This document shows, piece by piece, positions 24,429-33,674 of a DNA stretch of 50,758 nucleotides (position 1 is the stretch's first letter; each line of letters starts with the position of its first letter). A program made the translations under genes and the position numbers. Source of the stretch: Candidatus Hydrogenedentota bacterium (lineage in GTDB: Bacteria; Hydrogenedentota; Hydrogenedentia; Hydrogenedentales; CAILVY01); the NCBI GenBank assembly GCA_029565395.1, contig JAKQOG010000276.1, forward strand, positions 1 through 50,758. Reading direction: 5' to 3'. The notes beneath the pieces were generated by a model. The model did no database searches. It saw only the letters and a program-made list of their open reading frames with translations, and was not told the origin of the DNA.

Positions 24429-26315
24429 CTATCCGAAAACGATTTTCCGCTTTACCGGCCGCAAAAACACCAGCGCCAACCCTGTAAACGCCATTAACAT
24501 TGCATCACTTTTGAACGAACCCCTTGGATTCGGCTGCCCTGAGCACGATAGAAGCGGAGCTTTTGCGCCTTCACCCTCAAGATAAATGAGCACCCGCTGT
24601 CCGCCTCCGTCCAAAAGTAGACCATCGCTGTACCACCGGTTCTCCGTGGGCGTAAAGGTTAACACCAAATCCTTTGCGATACCGGGGTCAAGACGGATCA
24701 TCGCGCTGCCTTCCAGACGGATGGCGGTTCCATCGATCATCCGCGCAAAGATATCCAGCGGTCCATTTCCGATATTTTCGACATGCACGGTCTTGTGCGA
24801 GAGACCTTTAATCGCTGTAGTATCAAAAAACATCACCGAGCTATCCCCGGGAATAACTTGCATATGTCCTTCTTCTTCGCCTTCTTCCTCGCCTTCCAGC
24901 ATACCTTCCCCTTCGATCAGGCCTTCTTCTTCGCCTTCGATCAGGCCTTCTTCCTCGCCTTCGATCAGGCCTTCTTCCTCGCCTTCGATCAGGCCTTCTT
25001 CCTCGCCTTCGATCTGACCTTCTTCTTCGCCTTCCAGCATGCCTTCCCCTTCGATCTGACCTTCTTCTTCGCCTTCCAGCATGCCTTCCCCTTCGATCAG
25101 ACCCTCTTCCTCCCCTTCCAGCATACCCTCACCTTCGATCAGACCTTCTTCCTCCCCTTCCAGCACACCTTCGCCTTCAGAGGCTGGCAGCACCGTTAAA
25201 ACGACTTGCTCTGAAACAATTTCCTCTATAAAATCGGTCACTCGGCACCAATAGATGCCGCTATCCGGCAACGTCAGGGCTGTAAACAACAACTCATTAT
25301 TGTCTTTGCCGACACGCACTCCGTCTTTCATCCAATAGTAATGAATATTCCCCAGTCCTCCTGACAGATGAAGACTTAACGTGTAACCTTGCCCTTCCTC
25401 CAGCGTGGCCCCGACCGGTTGTTGCGTAATGGCCATATGGTCCGCCACCTGTAAATCGGTGATGTCGGAAAGGATCGTCTCCGCCTCATCCCCCACTACG
25501 CATTGATATTTTCCGGAATCCTCGGGCTGCAAATTTGTCAGTGCAAGCGTATTTGAATCCGTCCCTATGGGATAATTGTTCTTGACCCATTGATAATGCA
25601 CCTCGCCATCCACCCCCGTCACCTCGATTGTAAACGTGTGAGAGGCGCCGGTATAGGTCCACGTGCCCTGAGGTTGCTGGATAATGACAAGCGGGCAATC
25701 CCGGCAGCAAGGCACGGTCTCCGGCGTGGTATACACATCCATGGCCGCGTCGATAAATGCATCGATATTTCCGCAGACCGCTTCGTATTCCTCCAGGTTG
25801 GTGTATCCGTCCAAATCCAGATCGCCTGCAGCATTCAATAAATATCCCAAGTTCAAATGATAATCATTCAAATCAATGTGGATATTCGCCTGTCCTGCGA
25901 GCGCCGCCACCATATCCTCCACCCCCACCGGTTCATTCATCGTAAACGTTGCCGCGGCGAACCGCTCGTATTCATCGCACGTAAAATGATAGATCAGCTC
26001 CAACAAAATACATTTTGAGCCCAGTGTATTATCCCGTTGCACCTGAAGATGATTCAGCGTGTAGGTGCCCAGCACCAGGCTGTGGAAGGGCGCCGTGTCT
26101 TCCCGCAAAATCGTATCGAACAACCGGATGTGCGCCAAGTCCACTATCCCGTTCTCATCCTTGTCCCGCGTATTCGGATCCCATGGCGGATCCACGTCAT
26201 CCGCCGCGATGATGTGCAGGAAAGCTTCTTCAATATTGGCATCCAGCGCTGCAGCACCGGCCTGCGCCAATACAAGCACCGCCACGATATGAAAAACGAT
26301 ATATACCGGTTTCAC
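24429..26315 (-). CDS. Secreted Ig-like surface protein with Glu-Gly repeats and C-terminal anchor
   Basis: A 628-aa exported protein starting at GTG (GGAG ten bases upstream). Signal peptide MKPVYIVFHIVAVLVLAQAG; an N-terminal helical/EF-hand-like region with DKDENGIVDLAHI and DLDLDGYTNLEEYE (dockerin or calcium-loop style); two Ig-like domains (about 215-300 and 300-385) with the Cys pairs YQCVV and YWCRV; about 100 residues of EGEEEGLIEGEG-type repeats (about 385-480); a beta-sandwich resembling choice-of-anchor/ASPM-like domains (about 480-590); and a C-terminal Cys, hydrophobic helix and basic tail (AMLMAFTGLALVFLRPVKRK), which looks like a sorting signal. Its biological role is not known; adhesion or cargo display is inferred. 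The Ig domains resemble the one in the M4 protease at 33863. Confidence 0.8.
   Translation of the reverse strand: MKPVYIVFHIVAVLVLAQAGAAALDANIEEAFLHIIAADDVDPPWDPNTRDKDENGIVDLAHIRLFDTILREDTAPFHSLVLGTYTLNHLQVQRDNTLGSKCILLELIYHFTCDEYERFAAATFTMNEPVGVEDMVAALAGQANIHIDLNDYHLNLGYLLNAAGDLDLDGYTNLEEYEAVCGNIDAFIDAAMDVYTTPETVPCCRDCPLVIIQQPQGTWTYTGASHTFTIEVTGVDGEVHYQWVKNNYPIGTDSNTLALTNLQPEDSGKYQCVVGDEAETILSDITDLQVADHMAITQQPVGATLEEGQGYTLSLHLSGGLGNIHYYWMKDGVRVGKDNNELLFTALTLPDSGIYWCRVTDFIEEIVSEQVVLTVLPASEGEGVLEGEEEGLIEGEGMLEGEEEGLIEGEGMLEGEEEGQIEGEGMLEGEEEGQIEGEEEGLIEGEEEGLIEGEEEGLIEGEEEGLIEGEGMLEGEEEGEEEGHMQVIPGDSSVMFFDTTAIKGLSHKTVHVENIGNGPLDIFARMIDGTAIRLEGSAMIRLDPGIAKDLVLTFTPTENRWYSDGLLLDGGGQRVLIYLEGEGAKAPLLSCSGQPNPRGSFKSDAMLMAFTGLALVFLRPVKRKIVFG
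24880..25175 (-). repeat. Low-complexity Glu-Gly coding repeats
   Basis: Degenerate 24- to 42-bp units encoding (E/G)EEEG(L/Q)IEGEGMLEGE in the surface-protein gene. Several units are identical at DNA level, so slippage and assembly collapse are possible. The repeats are in frame throughout. Confidence 0.85.
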
Positions 26316-26430
26316 GACTTCACATCTCCAACTCTATACAACACACCCGTTATGAACTATTATCTTGTATCATGGACTTTGGTTCCGTATCCATCGCATA
26401 TTCAAAGGTCAAAGAAAAACCAATAGTCGC

Positions 26431-27336
26431 TTACTGTTGTTCATCAGAACCAGGATAATGCAGGAAAGGAGCGCGTTTCCAGGCCTCTTCGCGGAATACG
26501 CCCAATTTCCGGGTATATCCCAGCGAGGAATACGAGGGGCTTAGCGGAAGGCCACATCCGCTGCCTACAAATCCTGGCGCCGGCCAATGAAGCTGTTCCC
26601 GCCACCATGCATCGTCAAAATACACCCGCACCACCTCCAGATCACCCGCATCGTCGGAGTAAATCAAGCCCTCTTCCGCTAATAGCGGCCAGATCGCTTT
26701 CAGGCAATCCCGGGTGCTGGATTCCAGATCCACATCTAAGAATGCAAATACGATCGGTTCTGTTAATTCGCGCAATGAGTCTGAAAAGAAACCGGGAATA
26801 AAATCACACACTTCCAGGGCACCGTATGCGCGGACGGCCTCCTTCACTTCCTCCAGAGTTCCCCGAAACATGCCTTCCTGATAATAGCCATATACCCGGG
26901 TATGAAGCCCCACGTGACGCTGCCCATGGTCCGGTGGAAGCCCCTGAAAGGAATCACATACTTTCAAGCGCCGGCTCACCCGCTGGCATACCAGCGACAA
27001 TGCCGCCGTGCTCGCTCCCTTCCACACCCCGCATTCAATCACATCGCCCTTAAGATCGGGCGGAAGACTCATTATTTCTTTGGCAAGCACGCTATGCACC
27101 AGCGGGGAAGTGCCCGATTCCATGCTTTGTGTAATCTGTACAAACCGTTCCGCCAGCGCTTTCTTTTCTCCCGCACTCACGCCATACTCGGCCCCCCAGG
27201 AACCGTTTACAAAATCATCCAGAACCGCTGCGGACCACGGCGCCGCCCCCAGCGCGCCGAGTTCGCGCCGCACAATCGCCTGCAGCACCGGCGTATCCAC
27301 GGCCATCCGATATATTCTTCGAAGAAGGGATCTCAT
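26431..27336 (-). CDS. TylF/MycF-type SAM-dependent methyltransferase
   Basis: A 301-aa class I methyltransferase of the TylF family, whose characterised members methylate sugar hydroxyls of macrolides using Mg2+. The SAM-binding loop is DVIECGVWKGASTAALS (about 103-119); the substrate/metal segments are VCDSFQGLPPDHG, FLDVDLESSTRDCLKAIWPLL and GLIYSDDAGD, the last two giving the metal-binding Asp residues. Length exceeds TylF (about 250) by an N-terminal helical extension. No glycosyltransferase lies next to it, so the acceptor is unknown; a surface-glycan sugar is a reasonable guess. It lies 40 bp downstream of ccsA on the same strand and could be co-transcribed. Confidence 0.82.
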   Translation of the reverse strand: MRSLLRRIYRMAVDTPVLQAIVRRELGALGAAPWSAAVLDDFVNGSWGAEYGVSAGEKKALAERFVQITQSMESGTSPLVHSVLAKEIMSLPPDLKGDVIECGVWKGASTAALSLVCQRVSRRLKVCDSFQGLPPDHGQRHVGLHTRVYGYYQEGMFRGTLEEVKEAVRAYGALEVCDFIPGFFSDSLRELTEPIVFAFLDVDLESSTRDCLKAIWPLLAEEGLIYSDDAGDLEVVRVYFDDAWWREQLHWPAPGFVGSGCGLPLSPSYSSLGYTRKLGVFREEAWKRAPFLHYPGSDEQQ

Positions 27337-27376
27337 ACGGTCATTCGCTTTACTCGCTTGCTTCAGAGCTGTTCCC

Positions 27377-29281
27377 TCAAGAACCCGACAGGGAGGAAGG
27401 CTCTTTCCGGCTCAAGGCAATTCCCGCCAGCGCCACCAGGCTCTCCACCACCCAGAATATTATCAGCATACGCAGAATGCCGCTGGTAAATCCATAACTA
27501 TGCAGTCCGACTCCCAGTTGGTTCACCCCCCACCACGAAAACGCCGTCACCATGCCGAGCAGCACCGCCCCCACGCATGTGCCCATTGCGCTAATATATC
27601 CGCCCTGACGAAGATGCAGCACCACCAGGCACCACAACACGATCATCAGCGCACCGTTTTCTTTCGGATCCCAGCCCCAGAACCGTCCCCAGCTTTCGTT
27701 TGCCCATATTCCACCCAGAACCGTCCCCACTATGGCGAATAAAAACCCGAAACAGAGCGTGCCGTAGACCATTTTGCCCACCCCGGTATAAAACCCCGGA
27801 TGCTTGGTGCGGAATCCCACCAGTTTGCCAAGGATGTAGATATGGGCTAACGCCCCCGCCAGCATGCCCGCTGCATACCCGACCGTCACCGTCGTCACAT
27901 GCGTGGCCAGCCAGAAATTGGTGTCCAACACAGCGATCAGGCTGGGCATGGTATCCACGCCCTCCTTGATTTCATAGCGATTTGCAATAAACATTCCGAT
28001 GGCCCCCAGGAATGCGCCCATCGCCACCGCGATCCGCTGCCGGTTCATCCATTCAATACACAACGACACCAACGCCGCAACCGCCGTGCAGAATAAAATC
28101 GTCTCATACAATGTCGTAACGGGTGGACGCCCCCGGATGATGCACCGCAGGGTTATCCCGATAACCAGCAGCACCAACGGGATCAACACGCTCACCGGTG
28201 TCACCCGGTGAATCCATTTCCACGTGGGCATCATCCACGAGATGGCCACCAACAGACAGCTCAATACAAACAGCCACTGGCTGTAGAAAAGATACTTGCC
28301 CTTGTAATACGAAACCTCCAGCGGGATTTTCGCATATTCTCCCCGTGCCGACGCCCGCGCCTTGATGTCCGCGTGAAGCGCTGCCAATTCCGCCTTGAAC
28401 GCGGTGGGATTCCCGCATTTCTCCGCCAGCCGCTCCAGGGCCGCCACGTCTCCCGCCGGCGCCTTGCCGCCATGCGCGACATCAAATGCCGCCGCGCATG
28501 TATCCGCCGGCGTTTGCCATTGCTTTTCCGCTGGGTTCGCTGGCGGAAACAGTGCAAGTGTCTGTGCACCCGACACCGCCTCTTCCACCTCGTTCAACAG
28601 CTTGCTCATGGCCTCGCGCTCGGCTTTCAGCGCGTCGTCATCGAGGGTCTTGGCCTTGTCCGATACGCTCCGCAACACCGCCGGCCCCCGCTCCAGCACC
28701 ACGCTCATCGGCACGCCGTCTTTTTCCGGAAATGCCTTCGCCAGTTCGGTATCGCCCTCCACCGCAAAGCGCTTCCGGGCGAAATCCATGGCATGAACAA
28801 TAGATTCAAAATGCATTATATTACTGGCAAGATTCACAATCTGCTGTTCCACCAGCGTCCGGTCTTTCGCTTCGCTTTCGGAATAATGCCTTGCCAGATT
28901 CATTAATTGCGTGCGGCCTGGATCCAATTCATTGTAGGAATACCGATCCCGCTTTTTGTCGTGCGGAATCAATCCCAGCGCCACGATGGCCTCCGCATTA
29001 TCCACAATAAAACACGGAAACTCTTTCGCCTTATCCGGGAAAAACAATACATCCAGCAACCATGCCGTGGAAGTCAGCCGCGGGCCGTCCGGCAGACTCA
29101 GCGTGCGTTTTCCGTTCAGCCGCAGCAAGGTGAATTGCGCAAAGGTATCCATGGGCTTGACGCGCCCGTCGTCCTGTATCGGCATCGTGGCGAAAAGTTG
29201 AAGCGTTTCCGCATCCCACGCCGGCGGGGCATCCGCGCCCAGACCGGCCGCCACCATCATGATGGAGAGCAGAGCACTCAT
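27377..29281 (-). CDS. ccsA: Cytochrome c biogenesis protein CcsA with long N-terminal domain
   Basis: A 634-aa membrane protein that, with ResB, moves heme across the membrane and attaches it to apocytochrome c (system II). Residues 1-20 are a signal-like helix; a soluble region of about 350 residues follows, with the GRVKPMDTFAQFTLLRLNGK motif; then come at least eight membrane segments, with the heme-handling WWD signature as WGRFWGWDPKENGALMIVLW near the end, and conserved His residues (ATHVTTVTVGYA). The start ATG at 29281 is preceded by GGAGG and overlaps the resB stop (ATGA); the frame runs open further upstream inside resB but that part has no meaning. Family CcsA is usually 300-400 aa; the extension is seen in planctomycete-like relatives. 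Indicates respiratory c-type cytochromes. Confidence 0.9.
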   Translation of the reverse strand: MSALLSIMMVAAGLGADAPPAWDAETLQLFATMPIQDDGRVKPMDTFAQFTLLRLNGKRTLSLPDGPRLTSTAWLLDVLFFPDKAKEFPCFIVDNAEAIVALGLIPHDKKRDRYSYNELDPGRTQLMNLARHYSESEAKDRTLVEQQIVNLASNIMHFESIVHAMDFARKRFAVEGDTELAKAFPEKDGVPMSVVLERGPAVLRSVSDKAKTLDDDALKAEREAMSKLLNEVEEAVSGAQTLALFPPANPAEKQWQTPADTCAAAFDVAHGGKAPAGDVAALERLAEKCGNPTAFKAELAALHADIKARASARGEYAKIPLEVSYYKGKYLFYSQWLFVLSCLLVAISWMMPTWKWIHRVTPVSVLIPLVLLVIGITLRCIIRGRPPVTTLYETILFCTAVAALVSLCIEWMNRQRIAVAMGAFLGAIGMFIANRYEIKEGVDTMPSLIAVLDTNFWLATHVTTVTVGYAAGMLAGALAHIYILGKLVGFRTKHPGFYTGVGKMVYGTLCFGFLFAIVGTVLGGIWANESWGRFWGWDPKENGALMIVLWCLVVLHLRQGGYISAMGTCVGAVLLGMVTAFSWWGVNQLGVGLHSYGFTSGILRMLIIFWVVESLVALAGIALSRKEPSSLSGS

Positions 29282-30417
29282 GCGCGCCTCCTGTTTTCCG
29301 CGCGGAGATAGCGGATCAATTTCTGAAGAAAGTGAATGGTCAGTCCAAAGGTGATCACACACGTGGAATACAGCGGCCACTGATCCGCCGGGTTCCTCAC
29401 CACCGCGAATTGCGAATACAGCGGCGTGTTCGGCCCTGCATTCTGCGGTCCCCATGACGATTGAAAGAAGGTGTAGCCGAGATGCCGCAGCGGTTCGTTC
29501 ATCTTGATCAATATTTTCCGGCTCACCCCATTTTCGGTCAGAGTAACGTTGCTTTGAAAGTTACTTGCCATCTGGGTGCCGGGATGAAGCTCCCTGGTGA
29601 ACTTATCCAATGTGATTGCAAAGGGCAGGTTCCAGCGTTTATGCCGTAACTCGATCGCATATTGTTTTCCATCGACGTCCGCCACCCAGGGGCTGCGTTC
29701 CCACGCCCAAATAATTCCCTGAAGAATCGAGCCGTCTTTCTTGCGAATATCCGCATACAGACCGGGAGCATTTTGTTCCGTTTCCTTTTCCTTGGGATGC
29801 TCGGTTAGCCGGGCCCCGTCCACACCGTGTTCGTCCGCCACCGGCGAACTATTCTCCATGAAATCATGCAGAATCACTTCAAAGGGCAACTCCGCCGCAT
29901 AAAACATGCGCGCCCGCCCCCGCCGTAATTCGGAAAAGTCAGACGCCGGGATTACAAACTCCCGCTTCTGCCCGTCCACCTCTGCAATCGAAAACTCCCA
30001 TTCATAATGGCTCTCGAAGGCGTCAGAACTCTCCTGTTCATACAAAGTCATGTAACCGTTCGTGGAGTAATGAAACGTCACAAACCCCGCGAAGACCATA
30101 TACAGAATCCCGCCATGTGCGATCAGCAATCCCGGACGCCGCCACTGCTTTGGCGCACGCATAATCCCCCCCAGAAAAAGATTGATCGAAAGGAGACCCA
30201 TCAACAAATATGCGCCAGGCAATGGCAGGGGAACCACGCCAAAGAGCCAGTGCACCACAAACGCGCTCTCAAAATATTTCTTCTGAACTTCATATAGCCC
30301 CTGGTTCACCTGCTCGACGGTGCCGAAGAACACCAGCACCAGCAAGAGAAACAACAGGGTAACCGCCACCCCCGAAGAGGCCGAGAAAAGGTATGCCTTC
30401 TTCACTATGGCTTTCAT
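29278..30417 (-). CDS. resB: ResB-like cytochrome c biogenesis protein
   Basis: A 379-aa partner of CcsA. Three N-terminal hydrophobic helices (SGVAVTLLFLLLVLVFFGTV; YLLMGLLSINLFLGGIM; LLIAHGGILYMVFAGFVTF), a large periplasmic beta-rich domain (about 125-340) with RKILIKMNEPLRHLGYTFFQ, and a final helix near 355 with an Arg/Lys tail. The LRHLGYTFFQSSW block is the clearest ResB hallmark. Overlaps both neighbours by four bases, so lipoprotein, resB and ccsA form one translationally coupled operon. Confidence 0.9.
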   Translation of the reverse strand: MKAIVKKAYLFSASSGVAVTLLFLLLVLVFFGTVEQVNQGLYEVQKKYFESAFVVHWLFGVVPLPLPGAYLLMGLLSINLFLGGIMRAPKQWRRPGLLIAHGGILYMVFAGFVTFHYSTNGYMTLYEQESSDAFESHYEWEFSIAEVDGQKREFVIPASDFSELRRGRARMFYAAELPFEVILHDFMENSSPVADEHGVDGARLTEHPKEKETEQNAPGLYADIRKKDGSILQGIIWAWERSPWVADVDGKQYAIELRHKRWNLPFAITLDKFTRELHPGTQMASNFQSNVTLTENGVSRKILIKMNEPLRHLGYTFFQSSWGPQNAGPNTPLYSQFAVVRNPADQWPLYSTCVITFGLTIHFLQKLIRYLRAENRRRA

Positions 30418-31124
30418 GAAACCGCCTTTTCAAATGATTCACAGAAGGCGATGAAATGTTCCATTTCAGCCGTCACCCCTGCATCGGGTCCTACCATTTT
30501 TATAAATAAGGTCTGATCATCCAGGGGACAGACCACGCCCAACATCTTCTGCCCCGGGGTCGCCTGCTCAGTCATCCCGGAATATTCTCCCAATATCTCA
30601 ATCAAGGGGGAATCCTTCCCCATTACCCTGATCTTCCTCAGTGCGTTGATTTCTTCTGTCGTGAGCGCAGGCTGCGCCATTTGTTGCCGCCAACGGTTGA
30701 TATTCGGTTCCACCCCTCCCGCAGGTCCGCTCAGCAAACTTGCATAGCATTCCACCGTCCCATTTTGGGACATATAGGTAACCAGCCGCATGCTCCGGTC
30801 TTCCGCCTTTTCCCAGCCTTCCGGCCCCGTCCATTTCAATTGAATCGCCTCTGGGACCGCTCCCCCCATCAAACTCTCATGCCCCATCGGCATGGCGCTT
30901 GTACTTTTCGCCTTGGAAAGCCCCAACCGTTCCTGGGTCGTCATCTTGACGGGTTTTTCCGCCATTTCAACCGCAGATGTTCGGATATCTTTTATTTCAC
31001 GCCGTGTGTCTCCGGGGCTGCACGATAATCCGGCTACACAAAGCGCCGAAATCACAACCAGGCTTACGATCCGCCGCGGAACGGGAAAATACAGACAAAA
31101 AATCCCCGGATTTGTTTCTTTCAT
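30414..31124 (-). CDS. Lipoprotein of the cytochrome c maturation operon, unknown function
   Basis: A 236-aa exported protein. A hydrophobic helix ends in a lipobox (VAGLSC, Cys at about 35), so it is probably anchored as a lipoprotein. The mature part has an extended linker followed by a compact domain (about 90-236) containing QLKWTGPEGWEKAED and GVEPNINRWRQQM, motifs I have seen in unnamed planctomycete-type proteins near heme-lyase genes (memory, unchecked). It has AAGGA six bases upstream, is first in the operon and overlaps resB by ATGA. Function is unknown; a role in assembly or redox stress of c-type cytochromes is inferred from context only. Confidence 0.75.
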   Translation of the reverse strand: MKETNPGIFCLYFPVPRRIVSLVVISALCVAGLSCSPGDTRREIKDIRTSAVEMAEKPVKMTTQERLGLSKAKSTSAMPMGHESLMGGAVPEAIQLKWTGPEGWEKAEDRSMRLVTYMSQNGTVECYASLLSGPAGGVEPNINRWRQQMAQPALTTEEINALRKIRVMGKDSPLIEILGEYSGMTEQATPGQKMLGVVCPLDDQTLFIKMVGPDAGVTAEMEHFIAFCESFEKAVS

Positions 31125-31148
31125 GACAATTCCTTGAATTATGCTATA

Positions 31149-31178
31149 AATTTACTTTTTTTAATCCCATATTGTCAA
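31149..31178 (-). promoter_or_regulatory. Candidate promoter of lipoprotein-resB-ccsA
   Basis: On the minus strand, TTGACA (31173-31178), an 18-base spacer and TAAATT (31149-31154) precede the lipoprotein ATG by about 25 bases. A perfect -35 with a moderate -10. Confidence 0.5.
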
Positions 31179-31276
31179 TTGAGCAATCTTTTCGTCTTTC
31201 GGTAACAAATTACATTCTCCTTGAATTCCTGCCACTACTATGCTTTTATAGCGATAACAATATCGGGAGACTGCCC

Positions 31277-32722
31277 ATGATGATTCATTCCTTCAAACAC
31301 ATACCATTCGTTATGCTGGGATCAATAGTGCTTACCACTGCCGCCGCCGCGCAAGCCCCCATTGACCTTGGCAACCGACTGGAGTTGTTCGTTGATTCCT
31401 TTCTCATAGACCAAATGAACGGGGTGAGTCTCCGGATGCACGAACCCCTGCCCGCCGATACTTCCCTTACGTTTGACAAACCCTGGGAAGGGCGTTATTG
31501 CGGTTATGTAACCGTCTTTAAGGATGAGCACATCTACCGCATGTATTACCGCGGCCTGCCGCGTGCAAAGGCGGACGGCTCGGACCTCGAAGTGACCTGT
31601 TACGCGGAAAGTCCCGACGGCATCCATTGGACCAAGCCCAACCTTGGTTTATTCGAGGTGGACGGCACGCGCGAGAACAATTGCATTCTTACCATGACGG
31701 CCCCCTTTTCCCACAATTTTGCACCCTATCCCGATACGCGGCCGGGGGCGCCTTCCGAGGAACGCTATAAAGCCCTCGCGGGAACCAGTGGAACCGGGCT
31801 TGTGGCTTTTATCTCCGGCGATGGCATTCACTGGAAAAAATGGCGGGACGCCCCGGTTATTACCCAGGGTGCATTCGATTCGCAAAACGTAGCATTCTGG
31901 TCGGAATCGGAAAAATGCTACGTCTGCTACCTCCGTACCTTCACCAGCGATGGTTACCGCACGGTCAGCCGGTGTACATCCCCTGATTTCCTCACCTGGA
32001 CCGATATCGAATCCATGGATTTCGGCGGGACTCCCATGGAACACCTGTATACGAATCAGACGGTACCCTATTACCGCGCACCAAACCTTTACATTGCCAT
32101 CGCAGCCCGGTTCATGCCCGGACGCCGTGTAGTAAGCAAGGAAGAAGAAAAGGCGCTGGGCATACAGGAGTCCTATGGCGGGGATTGCTCGGACAATGTG
32201 CTCATGACCAGCCGGGGCGGCAATCACTATGATCGCACCTTTATGGAAGCTTTTATCAAGCCCGGTATTGGAATGGAAAACTGGACTTCACGCACCAACT
32301 ATCCCGCGCGGGGCATCGTCCCCACCGGTGAAAAGGAAATGTCGATCTACATCCAACAAAACTACGGCCAGCCCACCGGCTACCTGAAACGTTATACATT
32401 GCGTCCCGACGGGTTCATATCCGTCAATGCATCCTACAAAGGCGGAGAACTCATCACTAAAGTATTCACCTTCACCGGCAAAGAACTTTTCCTTAACTTC
32501 GCCACCTCTGCCGCCGGAAGCGTCCGTGTCGGAATTGAGGACGAGAAGGGGCGGCCAATGCCTGGATTCACCCTGGACGATTCCGCCGAACTCATCGGCA
32601 ACATGCTCGACCGCGTTGTTCGATGGAAAGAGAGTTCCGACATCAGCACTCTCGCAGGAAGCCCTGTCCGCCTCCGCTTCTTCATGAAAGACGCCGACCT
32701 CTACGCCATTGAATTTCGCTAA
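31277..32722 (+). CDS. Secreted GH32/43-like propeller protein, unknown specificity
   Basis: A 481-aa exported protein of a family common in planctomycetes and relatives, beginning after the signal peptide with DLGNRLELFVDSFLIDQMNG. The pattern of repeated short blades (RMYYRG, YAESPDGIHWTKPNLGLFE, FISGDGIHWKKW, VCYLRTFTSDGYRTVSRCTS) resembles the five-bladed propellers of GH43/GH32/GH68 enzymes, but I cannot place catalytic residues with confidence. The C-terminal 110 residues form a beta-sandwich (FTFTGKELFLNFATSAAGSV, GRPMPGF). Start at ATG 31277, with GGGAG seven bases upstream; the longer frame uses a TTG and spoils the signal peptide. It converges on the sugar-binding lipoprotein gene with one base between stops. 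Confidence 0.7.
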   Translation: MMIHSFKHIPFVMLGSIVLTTAAAAQAPIDLGNRLELFVDSFLIDQMNGVSLRMHEPLPADTSLTFDKPWEGRYCGYVTVFKDEHIYRMYYRGLPRAKADGSDLEVTCYAESPDGIHWTKPNLGLFEVDGTRENNCILTMTAPFSHNFAPYPDTRPGAPSEERYKALAGTSGTGLVAFISGDGIHWKKWRDAPVITQGAFDSQNVAFWSESEKCYVCYLRTFTSDGYRTVSRCTSPDFLTWTDIESMDFGGTPMEHLYTNQTVPYYRAPNLYIAIAARFMPGRRVVSKEEEKALGIQESYGGDCSDNVLMTSRGGNHYDRTFMEAFIKPGIGMENWTSRTNYPARGIVPTGEKEMSIYIQQNYGQPTGYLKRYTLRPDGFISVNASYKGGELITKVFTFTGKELFLNFATSAAGSVRVGIEDEKGRPMPGFTLDDSAELIGNMLDRVVRWKESSDISTLAGSPVRLRFFMKDADLYAIEFR

Positions 32723-32723
32723 T

Positions 32724-33674
32724 TCACTTTTTCTCTTGCAGGAAGGTGTCAGCGTTTTCTTTGGTGATAAGTTCCACGCGGATTTTTACGTTTTTCTCTA
32801 CTGGTTTGCCATCCAAATGATCGTAAATCTTTTGTGCGGCCACACGGCCCATCTCCCGCGGGAACTGCGCGGAGGATGAATACAACTTGCCCGCTTTGAT
32901 TGCCGCAACGCCTTCGGCAGAACCGTCTACGGTTACCACAGTGACATCGTTCAACTTTCCCGCGGATTCCAGCGCCGAGATCGCGCCCAGTGCACTGGGA
33001 TCATTGATTGGAAAGACTGCATTGATATCCGGAAACCGGCCCAGCAGATCCCGCATCACGGGACGCCCCCCCTCCGTCGTACCTTTGCCCTCCTGCGTAT
33101 CGAGAATCTCCATATCTGGATACTTTGCGAGTTCTTCCGTGAATCCCTCCACCCGGTCAATACACGCTTTGTTAATCGAGTGATGTAGAATCACGACCTT
33201 CGCCGGACGCCGCACCTGCGCCAAGGCCCGCGCCGCAAGACGCCCCGCCTCCACATTGTCCGAAGCCACTTGGCACAATACCAGTTCATCATCCTTCACC
33301 GGCGCATCCACGATAATAGCCGGGGTTCCCTTTTCCTTCGCCTGGATCAGACTCCCTTTGATCCCCTCCCAATTGACCGGATTAATGAACAGCCCTGCCA
33401 CGCCCTTCAACAACATATCCGAAATGTCATTCTTCTGCTTCAGGCTGTTGAACTGCGAATCCAGCGTGACCAACTGATCCCCATGCGCCTCCACCACCTC
33501 CTTCAACCCCGCGTTCAACTCCACGAAGAACGGATTATTCATCGTCTGAAACACCACTCCGAACAATCGGCCCTTCTGCCCACTCACGGCGTCAGACCCC
33601 GATTGCTGCTGATCGCAGCCAGCCATTATGCCAACCGCAACCGCCAAACAACCAATTATCATTCCCCGGCGCAT
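32724..33674 (-). CDS. Substrate-binding lipoprotein, RbsB-type
   Basis: A 316-aa periplasmic binding protein of the ribose/galactose-binding family (type I fold). Lipobox MAGC at about residue 20 follows a signal peptide starting MRRGMIIGCLAVAV. Family markers: FGVVFQTMNNPFFVELNAGL, the DMLLKGVAGLFINPVN strand, IIVDAPV, hinge region VASDNVEAGRLAARAL, and FPINDPSALGAISALESAG. GGAGG seven bases upstream of ATG 33674 sets the start. No ABC ATPase or permease accompanies it here, so its transporter must be elsewhere, or it serves as a sensor component. The ligand is probably a monosaccharide or similar polyol. Confidence 0.88.
   Translation of the reverse strand: MRRGMIIGCLAVAVGIMAGCDQQQSGSDAVSGQKGRLFGVVFQTMNNPFFVELNAGLKEVVEAHGDQLVTLDSQFNSLKQKNDISDMLLKGVAGLFINPVNWEGIKGSLIQAKEKGTPAIIVDAPVKDDELVLCQVASDNVEAGRLAARALAQVRRPAKVVILHHSINKACIDRVEGFTEELAKYPDMEILDTQEGKGTTEGGRPVMRDLLGRFPDINAVFPINDPSALGAISALESAGKLNDVTVVTVDGSAEGVAAIKAGKLYSSSAQFPREMGRVAAQKIYDHLDGKPVEKNVKIRVELITKENADTFLQEKK

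Noticed and set aside
24880..25175. Regularly spaced repeats resembling a CRISPR array
   Set aside because: Repeat units run directly into each other without unique spacers, are in frame within a surface-protein gene, and no cas genes are present.
24783..25199. Phe/Ser-rich frame opposite the Glu-Gly repeats
   Set aside because: It is a mirror of the repeat tract on the coding strand.
29282..29455. Longer N-terminus for CcsA
   Set aside because: This part overlaps resB in another frame; the GGAGG-preceded ATG at 29281 gives a normal signal helix.
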